Assembly (NCBI RefSeq): GCF_030433895.1
Contig: NZ_JARUXE010000012.1
Span: 62,001 to 126,000, forward strand
Direction: 5' to 3'
Length of the DNA stretch: 64,000 nucleotides
Origin: Arthrobacter sp. PsM3
GTDB taxonomy: Bacteria > Actinomycetota > Actinomycetes > Actinomycetales > Micrococcaceae
Shown here: positions 56,167 to 64,000 of the stretch, piece by piece
Position numbering within the stretch: the stretch's first letter is position 1
How the letters are laid out: every line of letters starts with the position of its first letter
Program-made: the position numbers and the translations under genes
Notes under the pieces: generated by a model
What the model saw: only the letters and a program-made list of their open reading frames with translations
What the model was told of the DNA's origin: nothing
The model's database searches: none

Positions 56167-57295
56167 TGTCCTGGTGATCGGCGGCGGACCGGTGGGACTG
56201 TTCATGGGCGCCCTGCTGCTCCAACACGGCGTCAGCGTCCGGATCCTCGAGCAGCGGACCGGCCCCGAGCCGCACTCCCGCGCGATCGGCATCCACCCCC
56301 CGTCGCTGGACGCGCTCCAGGGCATCGGCGTCGCAGAGAACCTCGTGGCCGAAGGGGTCCCGATCCGGCGCGGCATCGCCCTGGGCGGGGGCGCCCGGCT
56401 CGCCGAGATGTCCTTTGCCGGCGTCTCCAACCGCTTCCCGTTCGTCCTCGCCCTGCCGCAGTCCCGGACGGAGGCGGTGCTCGAGGAACGCGTCCGCCAA
56501 CTCGACGCGGGGGCCCTGCACCGCGGTGTCCGGGTCACCCGGCTGCATCACGACGGCGGCGGCCGTGTCACGGCGGAGGCGAGCACCGGTGGCGCCGCCG
56601 TCCGGCACTCGGCGGCCCTTGTGGTGGCCGCCGACGGCGTCAGGTCGACCGTCCGCGCCCAGCTGGGTACCGCAGTGCGGGCGAAGAATTACCCGGACAG
56701 CTACCTGATGGGAGACTTCGCCGACAGCACCGGGTTCGGTCCGGACGCGGCTCTGTTCCTGGAATCTGCGGGAATCGTGGAGTCCTTTCCGTTGCCAGGA
56801 GGGCTGCGCCGCTGGGTGGTGCGCCTCGCGGACCCCGGGAGCGGCGGGAACGCCCGCTGGCTGGTGAAACGGATCGGGGAACGCACCGGGATCGACGTCG
56901 ACCCCGCGAGCAACAGCATGCTGAGCAGCTTCGGCGTACGCGCTCGGCTGGCACGCAGGATGGTGCACGGCCGGACGGCGCTGATCGGCGATGCCGCCCA
57001 TGAGATCAGCCCGATCGGTGGCCAGGGCATGAACCTGGGCTGGCTCGACGCCGTCGCCCTGGCGCCGGTGATTTTAGCCTCGCTGCGCGGCGCGGACGTG
57101 GGGGCGGACCTCCGGAATTTCGAGGTCAGCCGCATGGCGGCAGCAGCCCGGGCGGCCCGCCAGTCCGAAATCAACATGTCGCTGGGGCGGCCGCTGCCGG
57201 TGGTGCCGTTGTCAGTGCGGAACCGGGCCATCGCCGCGGCCGCGGCCATGCCCGCCGTCAACGGATTCGTGGCCCGCCGCTTCACCATGCAGTGA
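56159..57295 (+). CDS. FAD-dependent aromatic monooxygenase (polyketide operon)
   Basis: A 378-residue flavoprotein of the PHBH/UbiH-like family. The FAD Rossmann motif VIGGGPVGLFMGALLLQHGV starts near residue 6. The dual FAD/NADPH motif is ALVVAADGVRSTVRAQLG near residue 152, and the FAD-ribose motif GRTALIGDAAHEISPIGGQG near residue 272 is complete. It probably hydroxylates a phenolic ring using NAD(P)H and oxygen, as SrsC-type enzymes do to allow quinone formation. GTG at 56159 overlaps the methyltransferase gene. It is the last gene of the three-gene unit. Confidence 0.9.
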   Translation: MADVLVIGGGPVGLFMGALLLQHGVSVRILEQRTGPEPHSRAIGIHPPSLDALQGIGVAENLVAEGVPIRRGIALGGGARLAEMSFAGVSNRFPFVLALPQSRTEAVLEERVRQLDAGALHRGVRVTRLHHDGGGRVTAEASTGGAAVRHSAALVVAADGVRSTVRAQLGTAVRAKNYPDSYLMGDFADSTGFGPDAALFLESAGIVESFPLPGGLRRWVVRLADPGSGGNARWLVKRIGERTGIDVDPASNSMLSSFGVRARLARRMVHGRTALIGDAAHEISPIGGQGMNLGWLDAVALAPVILASLRGADVGADLRNFEVSRMAAAARAARQSEINMSLGRPLPVVPLSVRNRAIAAAAAMPAVNGFVARRFTMQ

Positions 57296-57335
57296 GTGCC
57301 CGGCCGGGGCTGCGGGCCCTGCCGTCCGGGGTCGC

Positions 57336-57740
57336 TCAGGCGGACGTGAAGTAGCAGTCGTAGCTGTCCTGGCTGACAATTCTGCCGTCCCGGACCTCAA
57401 AAACGGCCGCGATCCTGGCGCGGATGGCCTCGCCGGCGTCCCAGTGCGGGAGGTCCATCAGCAGCGTGGCAGTCCACTCGGCTTCCACCACCACACGGGT
57501 GCCTTCACACGTCGTGCGCCGCACTTCGAAACGCTGCCCCGAGATGATGTCATGGGCTGCAGCCGCACCCGCCAGGACCTGCCCGCGGTTCCGGATTGCT
57601 CCGGCCGGTGCCAGCAGATGGGGCGCCTCGTGCAGGGTGTAGTCCTCGGCCAGGAAGGGCGAGATGTCCTCCGCTCCGCCGCCGGCCTCGAGAGTGCGCA
57701 GCAGGGCCAGGACGGTGTCCAAGGGGGCCAGTGAGGTCAT
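57336..57740 (-). CDS. NTF2-like (SnoaL/DUF4440-type) protein
   Basis: A 134-residue protein with the cone-shaped NTF2 fold pattern: an N-terminal helix pair (LDTVLALLRTLEAGGGAEDI) then FLAEDYTLHEAPHLLAPAG, strands RFEVRRTTCEGTRVVVEAEW and the C-terminal AAVFEVRDGRIVSQDSYDCY. Such domains act as small-molecule isomerases, cyclases or binding proteins. It converges on the polyketide operon, and a tailoring role there is conceivable but not supported by shared transcription. ATG at 57740 begins the gene. Confidence 0.82.
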   Translation of the reverse strand: MTSLAPLDTVLALLRTLEAGGGAEDISPFLAEDYTLHEAPHLLAPAGAIRNRGQVLAGAAAAHDIISGQRFEVRRTTCEGTRVVVEAEWTATLLMDLPHWDAGEAIRARIAAVFEVRDGRIVSQDSYDCYFTSA

Positions 57741-57809
57741 GGAACGAGACTAGCCGACGGCGCCCGCCAGCCCGGGCATCCGTGCTGCCGCCGGGAATAC
57801 ACTGTCCCC

Positions 57810-58781
57810 ATGGGCTGCTCTTCACCGCCATTCCGGCGCCCGGCCGGCGGAACGCGAATCTTCACGGTGTGCGGTCTCGCTGCCGCCGTGGTCGGCCTCG
57901 CCCTGACGGTTTCCTGCGGCGCGGCTACTTCCGGCACCGGCACACCCTCGGCGCCAGCCTTGGCGACGCCGCCGGCAGCTCCTGCGGCCGTCCCGGTCAC
58001 CGCAGAGATCAACCAGCTCCGCGACAACTACAGCAACCAAATCATCGCCATCCAGTTGACCAATACCACCCCCGCCCCGGTGACGGTCCGCGGCGCGGGC
58101 CTGGCCAGCCCGCTCTTCGCCGGCACCATCGAGTGGCAGGCGGCACCCGGCGGGATCGAACTCCCGCCGGGGCAGACCAAGATGCTGCCGGCGCAACTGC
58201 GCGCCCCGGAATGCGGACTCCAGACGGAACCCGTGGGCGAGGGGCCCGCGCTGGTCCTGCGGCTTGCCGACGGTCCGGGGACCGAGTCCACGGCGGCTGT
58301 GCGGCCCACTGATCCCTACGGGGTGCTCAGCCGCAACAACGCGGAAATGTGCCTCAGCCAGGCGGCCTCTGCGGTCGCCGGAATCCGGCTGGAACCGGAA
58401 CTCGAGGTGGCTGCCGGCGGGCAGGGCGCGGTGCTGAAACTAACGATCACGCCGCGAAGCACTCCCGGCGCCGTGAATCCCGGCTCAACGGGATCCCTGA
58501 CGATCAATTGGATCGATCAGACCACCCTGCTCGAAGAGGACCCGTCCGCCCCGTGGCCCCGATCCGTTTCGGTCAGCACGGGCGGCACAAGCCAGCAGCT
58601 CCGGTTGGGGATCCGGCCCGCACGCTGCGATCCGCACGCCGTAGCGGAGGACAAGGTGGGGACGCTGCTGCCGCTCAGGGTGTCGGTGGGCGGCCGGGAC
58701 GGCATCCTGAAGGTCGACGCCGGAGCGCTGCTGCGTGGACGCATTCACGAATTCATTACGGCAGCTTGCGGACGCCAGTAG
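57810..58781 (+). CDS. Secreted lipoprotein-like protein of unknown function
   Basis: A 323-residue protein. A signal segment IFTVCGLAAAVVGLALTVSC ends in a lipobox-like VSCG. An Ala/Pro/Thr linker follows, then beta-rich sequence with LRDNYSNQIIAIQLTNTTPA and GIELPPGQTKMLPAQLRAPE, similar in style to immunoglobulin-like domains. Four cysteines outside the signal may pair once exported. I do not recognise the family. ATG at 57810 follows a weak site, with a peptide deformylase gene 9 nt downstream on the same strand. Confidence 0.7.
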   Translation: MGCSSPPFRRPAGGTRIFTVCGLAAAVVGLALTVSCGAATSGTGTPSAPALATPPAAPAAVPVTAEINQLRDNYSNQIIAIQLTNTTPAPVTVRGAGLASPLFAGTIEWQAAPGGIELPPGQTKMLPAQLRAPECGLQTEPVGEGPALVLRLADGPGTESTAAVRPTDPYGVLSRNNAEMCLSQAASAVAGIRLEPELEVAAGGQGAVLKLTITPRSTPGAVNPGSTGSLTINWIDQTTLLEEDPSAPWPRSVSVSTGGTSQQLRLGIRPARCDPHAVAEDKVGTLLPLRVSVGGRDGILKVDAGALLRGRIHEFITAACGRQ

Positions 58782-58790
58782 TCTGTTGCC

Positions 58791-59453
58791 ATGTCACCAG
58801 ACGCCAGGCCCACTGACTTCAGCGCCGCCCGCATCCATGAAACCGTCCAGCACATCCTGGCCGCCGGGGTGCTCCCCTCCATCGTCCAGGCCGGACATCC
58901 GGTGCTCCGGCAGCTCGCCGCGCCCTTTGACGGCCAGCTGAGCGACGCCGAGCTTGGCCAGCTGATCGACCTGATGCGCAGTGTTATGCACAAGGCGCCC
59001 GGTGTCGGCCTGGCGGCCCCCCAGCTGGGAATCCCGCTGCAGCTCGCGGTGCTCGAGGACCAGTTTGAGGTCGATCCGGAGGTCGCCGCCGTCCGCGGAC
59101 GGGAGCCGCTGCCGTTTTTCGCCATGCTGAATCCGTCCTACCAGCCACTACCTGGGGCCACCGCGGCGTTCTACGAGGGATGCCTCTCACTGAACGGAGT
59201 GCAGGCCGCCGTCTCCCGCCCCGAGTCGGTCCGGCTCGACTTCACCGCCGTGGACGGAGGCCGGCAGCAGCGGCAGTTCAGCGGCTGGCAGGCGCGGATC
59301 GTCCAGCACGAAACCGACCATCTGCACGGCATCCTCTACCTGGACCGCGCCGAGCTACGGTCCATCAGCACCAATGCCGAATACGCTGCGCGCTGGTCGC
59401 AGCCCGGTATCAGCCTCGCCCGGCAGGAACTCGGGTTCCTGCCGGACGCCTGA
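58791..59453 (+). CDS. def: Peptide deformylase
   Basis: A 220-residue metalloenzyme that removes the N-formyl group from nascent proteins. The three family motifs are intact: GVGLAAPQ near residue 70, EGCLSLNG near residue 131 with the Cys ligand, and QHETDHLHG near residue 174 with the two His ligands and catalytic Glu. It is somewhat longer than E. coli Def, with an N-terminal extension. ATG at 58791 lies 9 nt after the lipoprotein gene. A second def gene is common in Actinobacteria, so this may be one of two. Confidence 0.94.
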   Translation: MSPDARPTDFSAARIHETVQHILAAGVLPSIVQAGHPVLRQLAAPFDGQLSDAELGQLIDLMRSVMHKAPGVGLAAPQLGIPLQLAVLEDQFEVDPEVAAVRGREPLPFFAMLNPSYQPLPGATAAFYEGCLSLNGVQAAVSRPESVRLDFTAVDGGRQQRQFSGWQARIVQHETDHLHGILYLDRAELRSISTNAEYAARWSQPGISLARQELGFLPDA

Positions 59454-59459
59454 AGTAAC

Positions 59460-61541
59460 TTAACCGGCCGCGGTGGCCGGGTTCGCCGTTGTCGGAAGGT
59501 ACCGGGCCCACCACTGCAGGATCCGGTCGAAGCGTTGCTTGCGGTGGTGGGGCGTGCCGGAGCGTGACAGCTCATGGTTCTCCCCCGGGAAGACCAGGAA
59601 CGCGGACTCCACCCCGAGCTGTTTGAGCGCCGTGAAATACCGCTGGCCCTGTTCCACCGGGCACCGGAGATCCTCCTCGCTGTGGATGACCAGCGCCGGG
59701 GTGCGCACCTGGTCCACCCGCGCCATCGGGCTCTGCGCCGCCATTAGGTCGGCGGAACGCCCGGTGTACTCCCCGCCGAAGAACCAGCCAATGTCGGAGG
59801 ACCCGATGAAACTCACGGGATCCAGGAATCCGCGTTCCACGATGGCGGCCCTGAAGCGGTGGTCATGGCTGATGGTCCAGGCAGTCAGGTAGCCGCCGTA
59901 GGAACCTCCCATGATGCCGAGCGACCCGGCGTCGAGCTCCGCGAACTTGCCGAGCGCGCCGTCGAGGAAGGCCAGGACATCCTCCATGTCCAGGGTGCCC
60001 ATCTTCTCCTTGATGGCCCGGCCGTGGGCCTGGCCATAGCCGGCGGAACCGCGCGGGTTGCACATCAGGACCGCATAGCCTGCCGCGGCATAGACCTGGG
60101 CCTCATCGAAAAGCGCCCCGGTGAACTGGGCGAACGGGCCGCCGTGGATGTTCAGCAGGACCGGATGGGGGCCCTGGCCCGGCGGCTTCACGAGCCAGCC
60201 GTGGACGGGGTAGCCGTCGCCGGACGGGACCGTGAGCTCGAGCGGTTCGATGATTCCGGCGTCCGCGCGCAGTGGGGCGGAAAAATCGGTCAGGACGCGG
60301 GGATGCCCGCCGTCGAGCACCGCAACATCCCCCGCGGTCGCCGCGTCGGCGAAGCTGACCACGACCGATCCGCCGCCGGCCGCGGCACCGGTGACCACCC
60401 GACCGCCCTGGACCAGACGCCGGTGGTTCCCGGCGGCCTGGAATTCGAGCAGCTCAACCGTTCCCCGTGTGTTGTTCAGCAGCAGCGCCGAGTCAGGCCC
60501 GACCAGTTCGATCCGGCCGTTGCAGCCGAGGTCCGTCGTCTCGGCGTCGCTCATCCGCACGGCGTCGCCGCCGCCGGCCGGCAGCACGTAAAGCGCGGTG
60601 TTGCGTGCCACGAAGTCCTGTCCCGACCCGCCCAGGTCCTGGGCGAGGAAAAACAGCCACTGCCCGTCCTGCGACTGCCGGACGGCGTGGACGGTCTGGC
60701 GGCCGGTGTTGGCCGGGGCGACGGGTTCCGGCTCCGGTCCCCCGGTGCCTTCCCCCGCGGTGCCTTCCTCCGCAGTGCCTTCCCCCACCGTGATGCGGTA
60801 GATGCCGCTGGCGAGATCGGGGTCGCTGCCCTCATGCAGGGCTGCGGTGAAGTATATGCTGCTGCCGTCGGTGCCGAAGCTGGCGCCGTTATGGTCAGTG
60901 GCAGCGGAAGTCAGCTGCCGCGCCGCGGGCAACAGGCCGGGCGGGTTGCTGCCGGGAACAGCCGCGGCGCGGTCCTTCACGGCACGGCCGGCCGGCGCCA
61001 CCCTGGGTTCGGCTCCAAGTGCGGGCAGCTCGAGGAGGAAAAGCTGCACCGGCTTATCCGCGGTATAGCCGACGCCGTTCATCCGGTACTGGTAGTCGGT
61101 GATCAGCCGCGCATCCTCGGATCCGGCCGAGACCCCCGGGGTACTGCCGTAGCGGCCGTCCTCCGGCGTCCGGGCACTGTAGACGACGCGCCGCGAGTCA
61201 GGCGACCATGCGAATGCCGACACCCCAAGAGGCGCGTCGGTGACGGGCTGCGGCTCCCCGCCACCGGCCTCCACGATGTGGAGCTGGGGTTTGCCGCCGG
61301 CAGCGGCGCGCAGGAACGCCAGCACCTGTCCGTCCGGGGAGAAATCCGGCGCCGTGTCGCGGAATCCGCGGGTCAGGCGGCGTGGAGGCTGGTCCGGGTC
61401 CAGCGGGACGGTCCACAGCTGGCCGACGTAGGCGTCGGCGTCGAAGTCGGGCCGGAGCACGGACACCACGGCACGGGAGCCGTCCGGATGCACGGCGGGG
61501 GCGGAAACGGAATTGATCAGCGGGAGGTGTTCTGATTTCAC
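59460..61541 (-). CDS. S9 family peptidase (acylaminoacyl/dipeptidyl peptidase-like)
   Basis: A 693-residue serine peptidase. The first 430 residues are a beta-propeller with repeated blades (PDFSPDGQVLAFLR; VSAFAWSPDSRRVVYSAR). The C-terminal alpha/beta-hydrolase domain starts near YPVHGWLVKPPGQGPHPVLL. The nucleophile is in MGGSYGGYLTAWTISHD near residue 554, the Asp in VIHSEEDLRCPVEQ near residue 633 and the His in PGENHELSRSG near residue 665. No signal peptide is seen, so it processes peptides inside the cell. GTG at 61541 is divergent from the methyltransferase gene. Confidence 0.93.
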   Translation of the reverse strand: MKSEHLPLINSVSAPAVHPDGSRAVVSVLRPDFDADAYVGQLWTVPLDPDQPPRRLTRGFRDTAPDFSPDGQVLAFLRAAAGGKPQLHIVEAGGGEPQPVTDAPLGVSAFAWSPDSRRVVYSARTPEDGRYGSTPGVSAGSEDARLITDYQYRMNGVGYTADKPVQLFLLELPALGAEPRVAPAGRAVKDRAAAVPGSNPPGLLPAARQLTSAATDHNGASFGTDGSSIYFTAALHEGSDPDLASGIYRITVGEGTAEEGTAGEGTGGPEPEPVAPANTGRQTVHAVRQSQDGQWLFFLAQDLGGSGQDFVARNTALYVLPAGGGDAVRMSDAETTDLGCNGRIELVGPDSALLLNNTRGTVELLEFQAAGNHRRLVQGGRVVTGAAAGGGSVVVSFADAATAGDVAVLDGGHPRVLTDFSAPLRADAGIIEPLELTVPSGDGYPVHGWLVKPPGQGPHPVLLNIHGGPFAQFTGALFDEAQVYAAAGYAVLMCNPRGSAGYGQAHGRAIKEKMGTLDMEDVLAFLDGALGKFAELDAGSLGIMGGSYGGYLTAWTISHDHRFRAAIVERGFLDPVSFIGSSDIGWFFGGEYTGRSADLMAAQSPMARVDQVRTPALVIHSEEDLRCPVEQGQRYFTALKQLGVESAFLVFPGENHELSRSGTPHHRKQRFDRILQWWARYLPTTANPATAAG

Positions 61542-61653
61542 CTGTGCGAGCCTAGCCCCAGTTTCCCCCGGCTGTGAAACAGCTCACCCCGGCGCGCCGG
61601 ACGCCGCGGCAGCGCGCCCATGCCGTGCCGGGTGCGCGCCTAGGATGGAGACT

Positions 61654-62532
61654 ATGCCCCCCGTCTCCGCTGCCGCCCTGCTGCTGTGCCCGGTCTGCCG
61701 GAACCGCCTCGGATTCAGCGGCGGCGCCGCCCGCACCCTGGTCTGCCCGGCCAACCACAGCTTCGACGCGGCGAAACAGGGGTACTTCAATTTCCTGGTG
61801 GGCAAAGGCACAGTGTTCGAGGCGGACACCGCTGACATGGTCGCGGCCCGCTTCGACTTCCTCTCCGCCGGCCACTACCGTCCACTCGCCGGCGCCGTGG
61901 CGGAAGTGGCCGCCCCGGTGCTTTCCGGCGGTACGGCGCAGAATCCCGGGACGGTGCTGGACGCCGGTACCGGCACCGGCCACTACCTCCGGGCCCTGCT
62001 GGACCGGATGGCTGTGGACCGGACGCCCACCGCGGCCGTCGGCCTGGACATTTCGAAGTTCGCGCTCCGCCGCGCCGCCAGGTTGAACCCGGAGGCCGTG
62101 AACCTCGTCTGCGACGTCTGGCAGCCGCTGCCGGTCGCTGACGGCGCGGCCGACGTCGTCACCGTGGTTTTCGCCCCGCGCAACGCGGGCGAGTTCGCCC
62201 GGGTGCTTCGTCCCGGCGGCCGGCTCATCGTGGTGACCCCCCGGCCGGGACATCTCGGGGAGATCGCGGGGCGCGCCGGGATGCTCGGGATCGACCCGGC
62301 AAAGGACGAGCGGCTCGCGGCGTCGCTCGAGGGACATTTTTCGTCGCTGTCCGCCGACAACCTGGACGTGCCGCTCCTGCTGGCCCCGGACGACGTCGCC
62401 AGGCTGGCCCTCATGGGTCCGGCCGGACATCACCTGGACCGCGGAGCGCTGGCGTCCCTCGCTGCCGCGCTGCCGCCGCTGACCTCTGTGTCGGCCCGTT
62501 TCCGGATCAGTGTTTTCGAGCCGCGCCGCTAG
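61654..62532 (+). CDS. RlmA-like 23S rRNA (guanine-N1)-methyltransferase
   Basis: A 292-residue methyltransferase. The N-terminal zinc ribbon of RlmA is present: CPVC near residue 12 and CPANHSFD near residue 31, followed by AAKQGYFNFLVG. SAM motif I is VLDAGTGTGHYLRALLDRM near residue 100, and the motif VTVVFAPRNAGEFARVLRPG near residue 168 matches RlmA/TlrB. These enzymes modify G745 or G748 in 23S rRNA; the TlrB type gives tylosin resistance. Sequence alone does not tell which. ATG at 61654 has GGAG four bases before it. Confidence 0.88.
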   Translation: MPPVSAAALLLCPVCRNRLGFSGGAARTLVCPANHSFDAAKQGYFNFLVGKGTVFEADTADMVAARFDFLSAGHYRPLAGAVAEVAAPVLSGGTAQNPGTVLDAGTGTGHYLRALLDRMAVDRTPTAAVGLDISKFALRRAARLNPEAVNLVCDVWQPLPVADGAADVVTVVFAPRNAGEFARVLRPGGRLIVVTPRPGHLGEIAGRAGMLGIDPAKDERLAASLEGHFSSLSADNLDVPLLLAPDDVARLALMGPAGHHLDRGALASLAAALPPLTSVSARFRISVFEPRR

Positions 62533-62674
62533 TCCCGCGGCACGCCAGGTAACGACTTGGCCACTTTCGCAGGAGGCCCTCCATGGTCCTCGGCAGGCCT
62601 TGCCCTTCGGCTTAGGATGGAATCACAGTTACTGAGGGTCTGCGCCCGCAGCCCCCGGTGCGAAGGGGGAAACG

Positions 62675-63136
62675 ATGTTTGAATGGCTGCCCGAAAACTG
62701 GTGGGCCCTGTGGCTCACGGTCTTCCTGGTGTTCGCTGTGGTGGAGATGCTCACCCTCGACCTGTTCTTCATCATGCTCGGCGGCGGGGCCCTGGCCGGT
62801 CTGGTGGCAGCCTTCGCCGGCGCGAACCTGGGCCTGCAGATTGTGGCCTTCTGCGTGGTTTCCCTCCTGATGATCGGCTTCGTCCGGCCGGTTGCGCTCA
62901 AGCACCTCCACAAGGGCCCGGCGGACCGCCGGAGCAACGTTGAACGGCTGATCGGCGAATCCGCCCTCGTGATGGAGCCGGTCAGCGCGAGCGGCGGCCT
63001 GGTCAAGATCGGCGGGGACGTCTGGAGCGCCCGTTCCGAGACCGGCGTTCTGGCGCCGGGCCAGCGGGCGATCGTCAGCGCGATCGACGGCGCCACCGCC
63101 GTCGTTGCCCCGCAGCCGGAAACCGCCATCCAGTAG
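62675..63136 (+). CDS. NfeD family membrane protein
   Basis: A 153-residue short NfeD. Two or three helices (WWALWLTVFLVFAVVEMLTL, FFIMLGGGALAGLVAAFAG, LQIVAFCVVSLLMIGFVRPV) precede the soluble OB-fold (GESALVMEPVSASGGLVKIG, GDVWSARSETG). ATG at 62675 has AAGGGGGA upstream. It is followed by an SPFH/band 7 gene, the usual NfeD-stomatin operon whose products form membrane microdomains together. Confidence 0.93.
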   Translation: MFEWLPENWWALWLTVFLVFAVVEMLTLDLFFIMLGGGALAGLVAAFAGANLGLQIVAFCVVSLLMIGFVRPVALKHLHKGPADRRSNVERLIGESALVMEPVSASGGLVKIGGDVWSARSETGVLAPGQRAIVSAIDGATAVVAPQPETAIQ

Positions 63137-63232
63137 CATGCGCAAGAATTCCGGCGGCCGCCACCGGTGCCGGGCACGCGGCGGGACACCGCCGCGCACC
63201 ATAGCAAGACCAATCTGGGGAATAGGTGATGT

Positions 63233-64000
63233 ATGGATATCGCAGTCGCAATCGTGCTGCTGGTTCTCGTTGCGTTCGTAATAATCGTGCTGGTCCGGTC
63301 GGTGCGGATTGTCCCGCAGGCCCGTGCCGGCGTCGTCGAACGGCTGGGCAAGTACCAGCGGACGCTGAACCCCGGCCTCACGATCCTGATCCCGTTCGTG
63401 GACCGGCTGCTGCCGCTGCTTGACCTGCGCGAACAGGTGGTCTCCTTCCCGCCGCAGCCGGTGATCACCGAGGACAACCTCGTTGTCTCGATCGACACGG
63501 TCGTCTACTTCCAGGTCACCGATGCGCGGGCGGCCACGTACGAGATCGCCAACTACATCCAGGCGGTGGAACAGCTCACCACCACCACGCTCCGCAACGT
63601 CGTCGGCGGACTGAACCTCGAAGAGGCCCTGACCTCCCGTGACCAGATCAACGGGCAGCTGCGCGGCGTGCTGGACGAAGCGACCGGCCGCTGGGGCATC
63701 CGGGTCTCCCGGGTGGAGCTCAAGGCCATTGATCCGCCCCACTCCATCCAGGACTCGATGGAGAAGCAGATGCGGGCAGAACGCGACCGCCGCGCCGCCA
63801 TCCTGACCGCGGAAGGCACCAAGCAGTCCGCCATCCTGACCGCCGAAGGCCAGCGGCAGTCCTCGATCCTGAAGGCCGAGGGTGACGCGAAGGCGGCGAT
63901 CCTCCGGGCCGACGGTGAGGCGCAGGCCATCCAGAAGGTGTTCGACGCGATCCACAAGGGCAACCCGGACCAGAAGCTCCTGGCCTACCAGTACCTGCAG
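63233..64000 (+). CDS. SPFH/band 7 (stomatin-like) protein, 3' end cut by window edge
   Basis: The first 256 residues are visible and the frame is open at the right edge. An N-terminal membrane helix (IAVAIVLLVLVAFVIIVLVR) is followed by the SPFH core: VPQARAGVVERLGKYQRTLN, PGLTILIPFVDRLLPLLDLR and QVVSFPPQPVITEDNLVVSI. The flotillin/stomatin coiled-coil region then repeats AAILTAEG, SAILTAEG and SSILKAEG. It pairs with the NfeD gene 97 nt upstream. ATG at 63233 has AGGTG before it. Such proteins scaffold membrane domains; the substrate protein or protease partner is unknown. Confidence 0.93.
   Translation, partial: MDIAVAIVLLVLVAFVIIVLVRSVRIVPQARAGVVERLGKYQRTLNPGLTILIPFVDRLLPLLDLREQVVSFPPQPVITEDNLVVSIDTVVYFQVTDARAATYEIANYIQAVEQLTTTTLRNVVGGLNLEEALTSRDQINGQLRGVLDEATGRWGIRVSRVELKAIDPPHSIQDSMEKQMRAERDRRAAILTAEGTKQSAILTAEGQRQSSILKAEGDAKAAILRADGEAQAIQKVFDAIHKGNPDQKLLAYQYLQ

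Overview
The window is GC-rich actinobacterial chromosome, most likely from Arthrobacter, Pseudarthrobacter or a close relative in the Micrococcaceae. The evidence is very high GC, frequent GTG starts, ATGA/GTGA overlaps, an actinobacterial-type cytochrome bcc-aa3 branch (ctaCDF, ctaE-qcrCAB), an LCP cell-wall ligase, DUF3043/DUF3054/DUF3097 proteins and an EF-G2-like GTPase. I saw no rRNA, tRNA, CRISPR array or intact mobile element.

Layout. 1-4.7 kb is an accessory-looking edge: a truncated reductase gene, a decayed ISL3-type transposase, an SRPBCC-DUF4166 gene pair and a DinB-family polymerase. 4.9-22.2 kb is core housekeeping: CIRCE-hrcA-dnaJ-rsmE, phoH-ybeY-corC-era, an LCP protein, an M13 peptidase, leuA behind a Leu-rich leader peptide, recO and uppS. 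22.3-29.5 kb has two tandem paralogous hydrolases, a flavoprotein, pyrD, DUF3043 and an M20 dipeptidase. 29.6-39.1 kb holds the respiratory genes erpA, ctaCDF and ctaE-qcrCAB, with ptsH and a DasR-like GntR regulator between them sharing a dre-like operator. 39.2-43.6 kb has trpD, a stand-alone Lrp ligand domain, DUF3054 and an EF-G2-like protein.

43.6-53.9 kb is more accessory: a beta-propeller phytase lipoprotein, a molybdopterin oxidoreductase whose iron-sulfur motif lacks its fourth cysteine plus a small overlapping partner, then a sulfur-handling cluster (OsmC, thioredoxin, two rhodaneses, TauE/SafE) with two CsoR/CstR-type palindromes, and two FluC fluoride channels with a universal stress protein.

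54.08 kb carries a 28-bp sequence that looks like a chromosomal dif site, which would place the replication terminus here. Immediately downstream is a type III polyketide synthase, methyltransferase and flavin monooxygenase operon resembling phenolic-lipid (srs-type) clusters. The last 7 kb has an NTF2-like protein, a secreted protein, peptide deformylase, an S9 peptidase, an RlmA-type methyltransferase, NfeD and a truncated SPFH protein.
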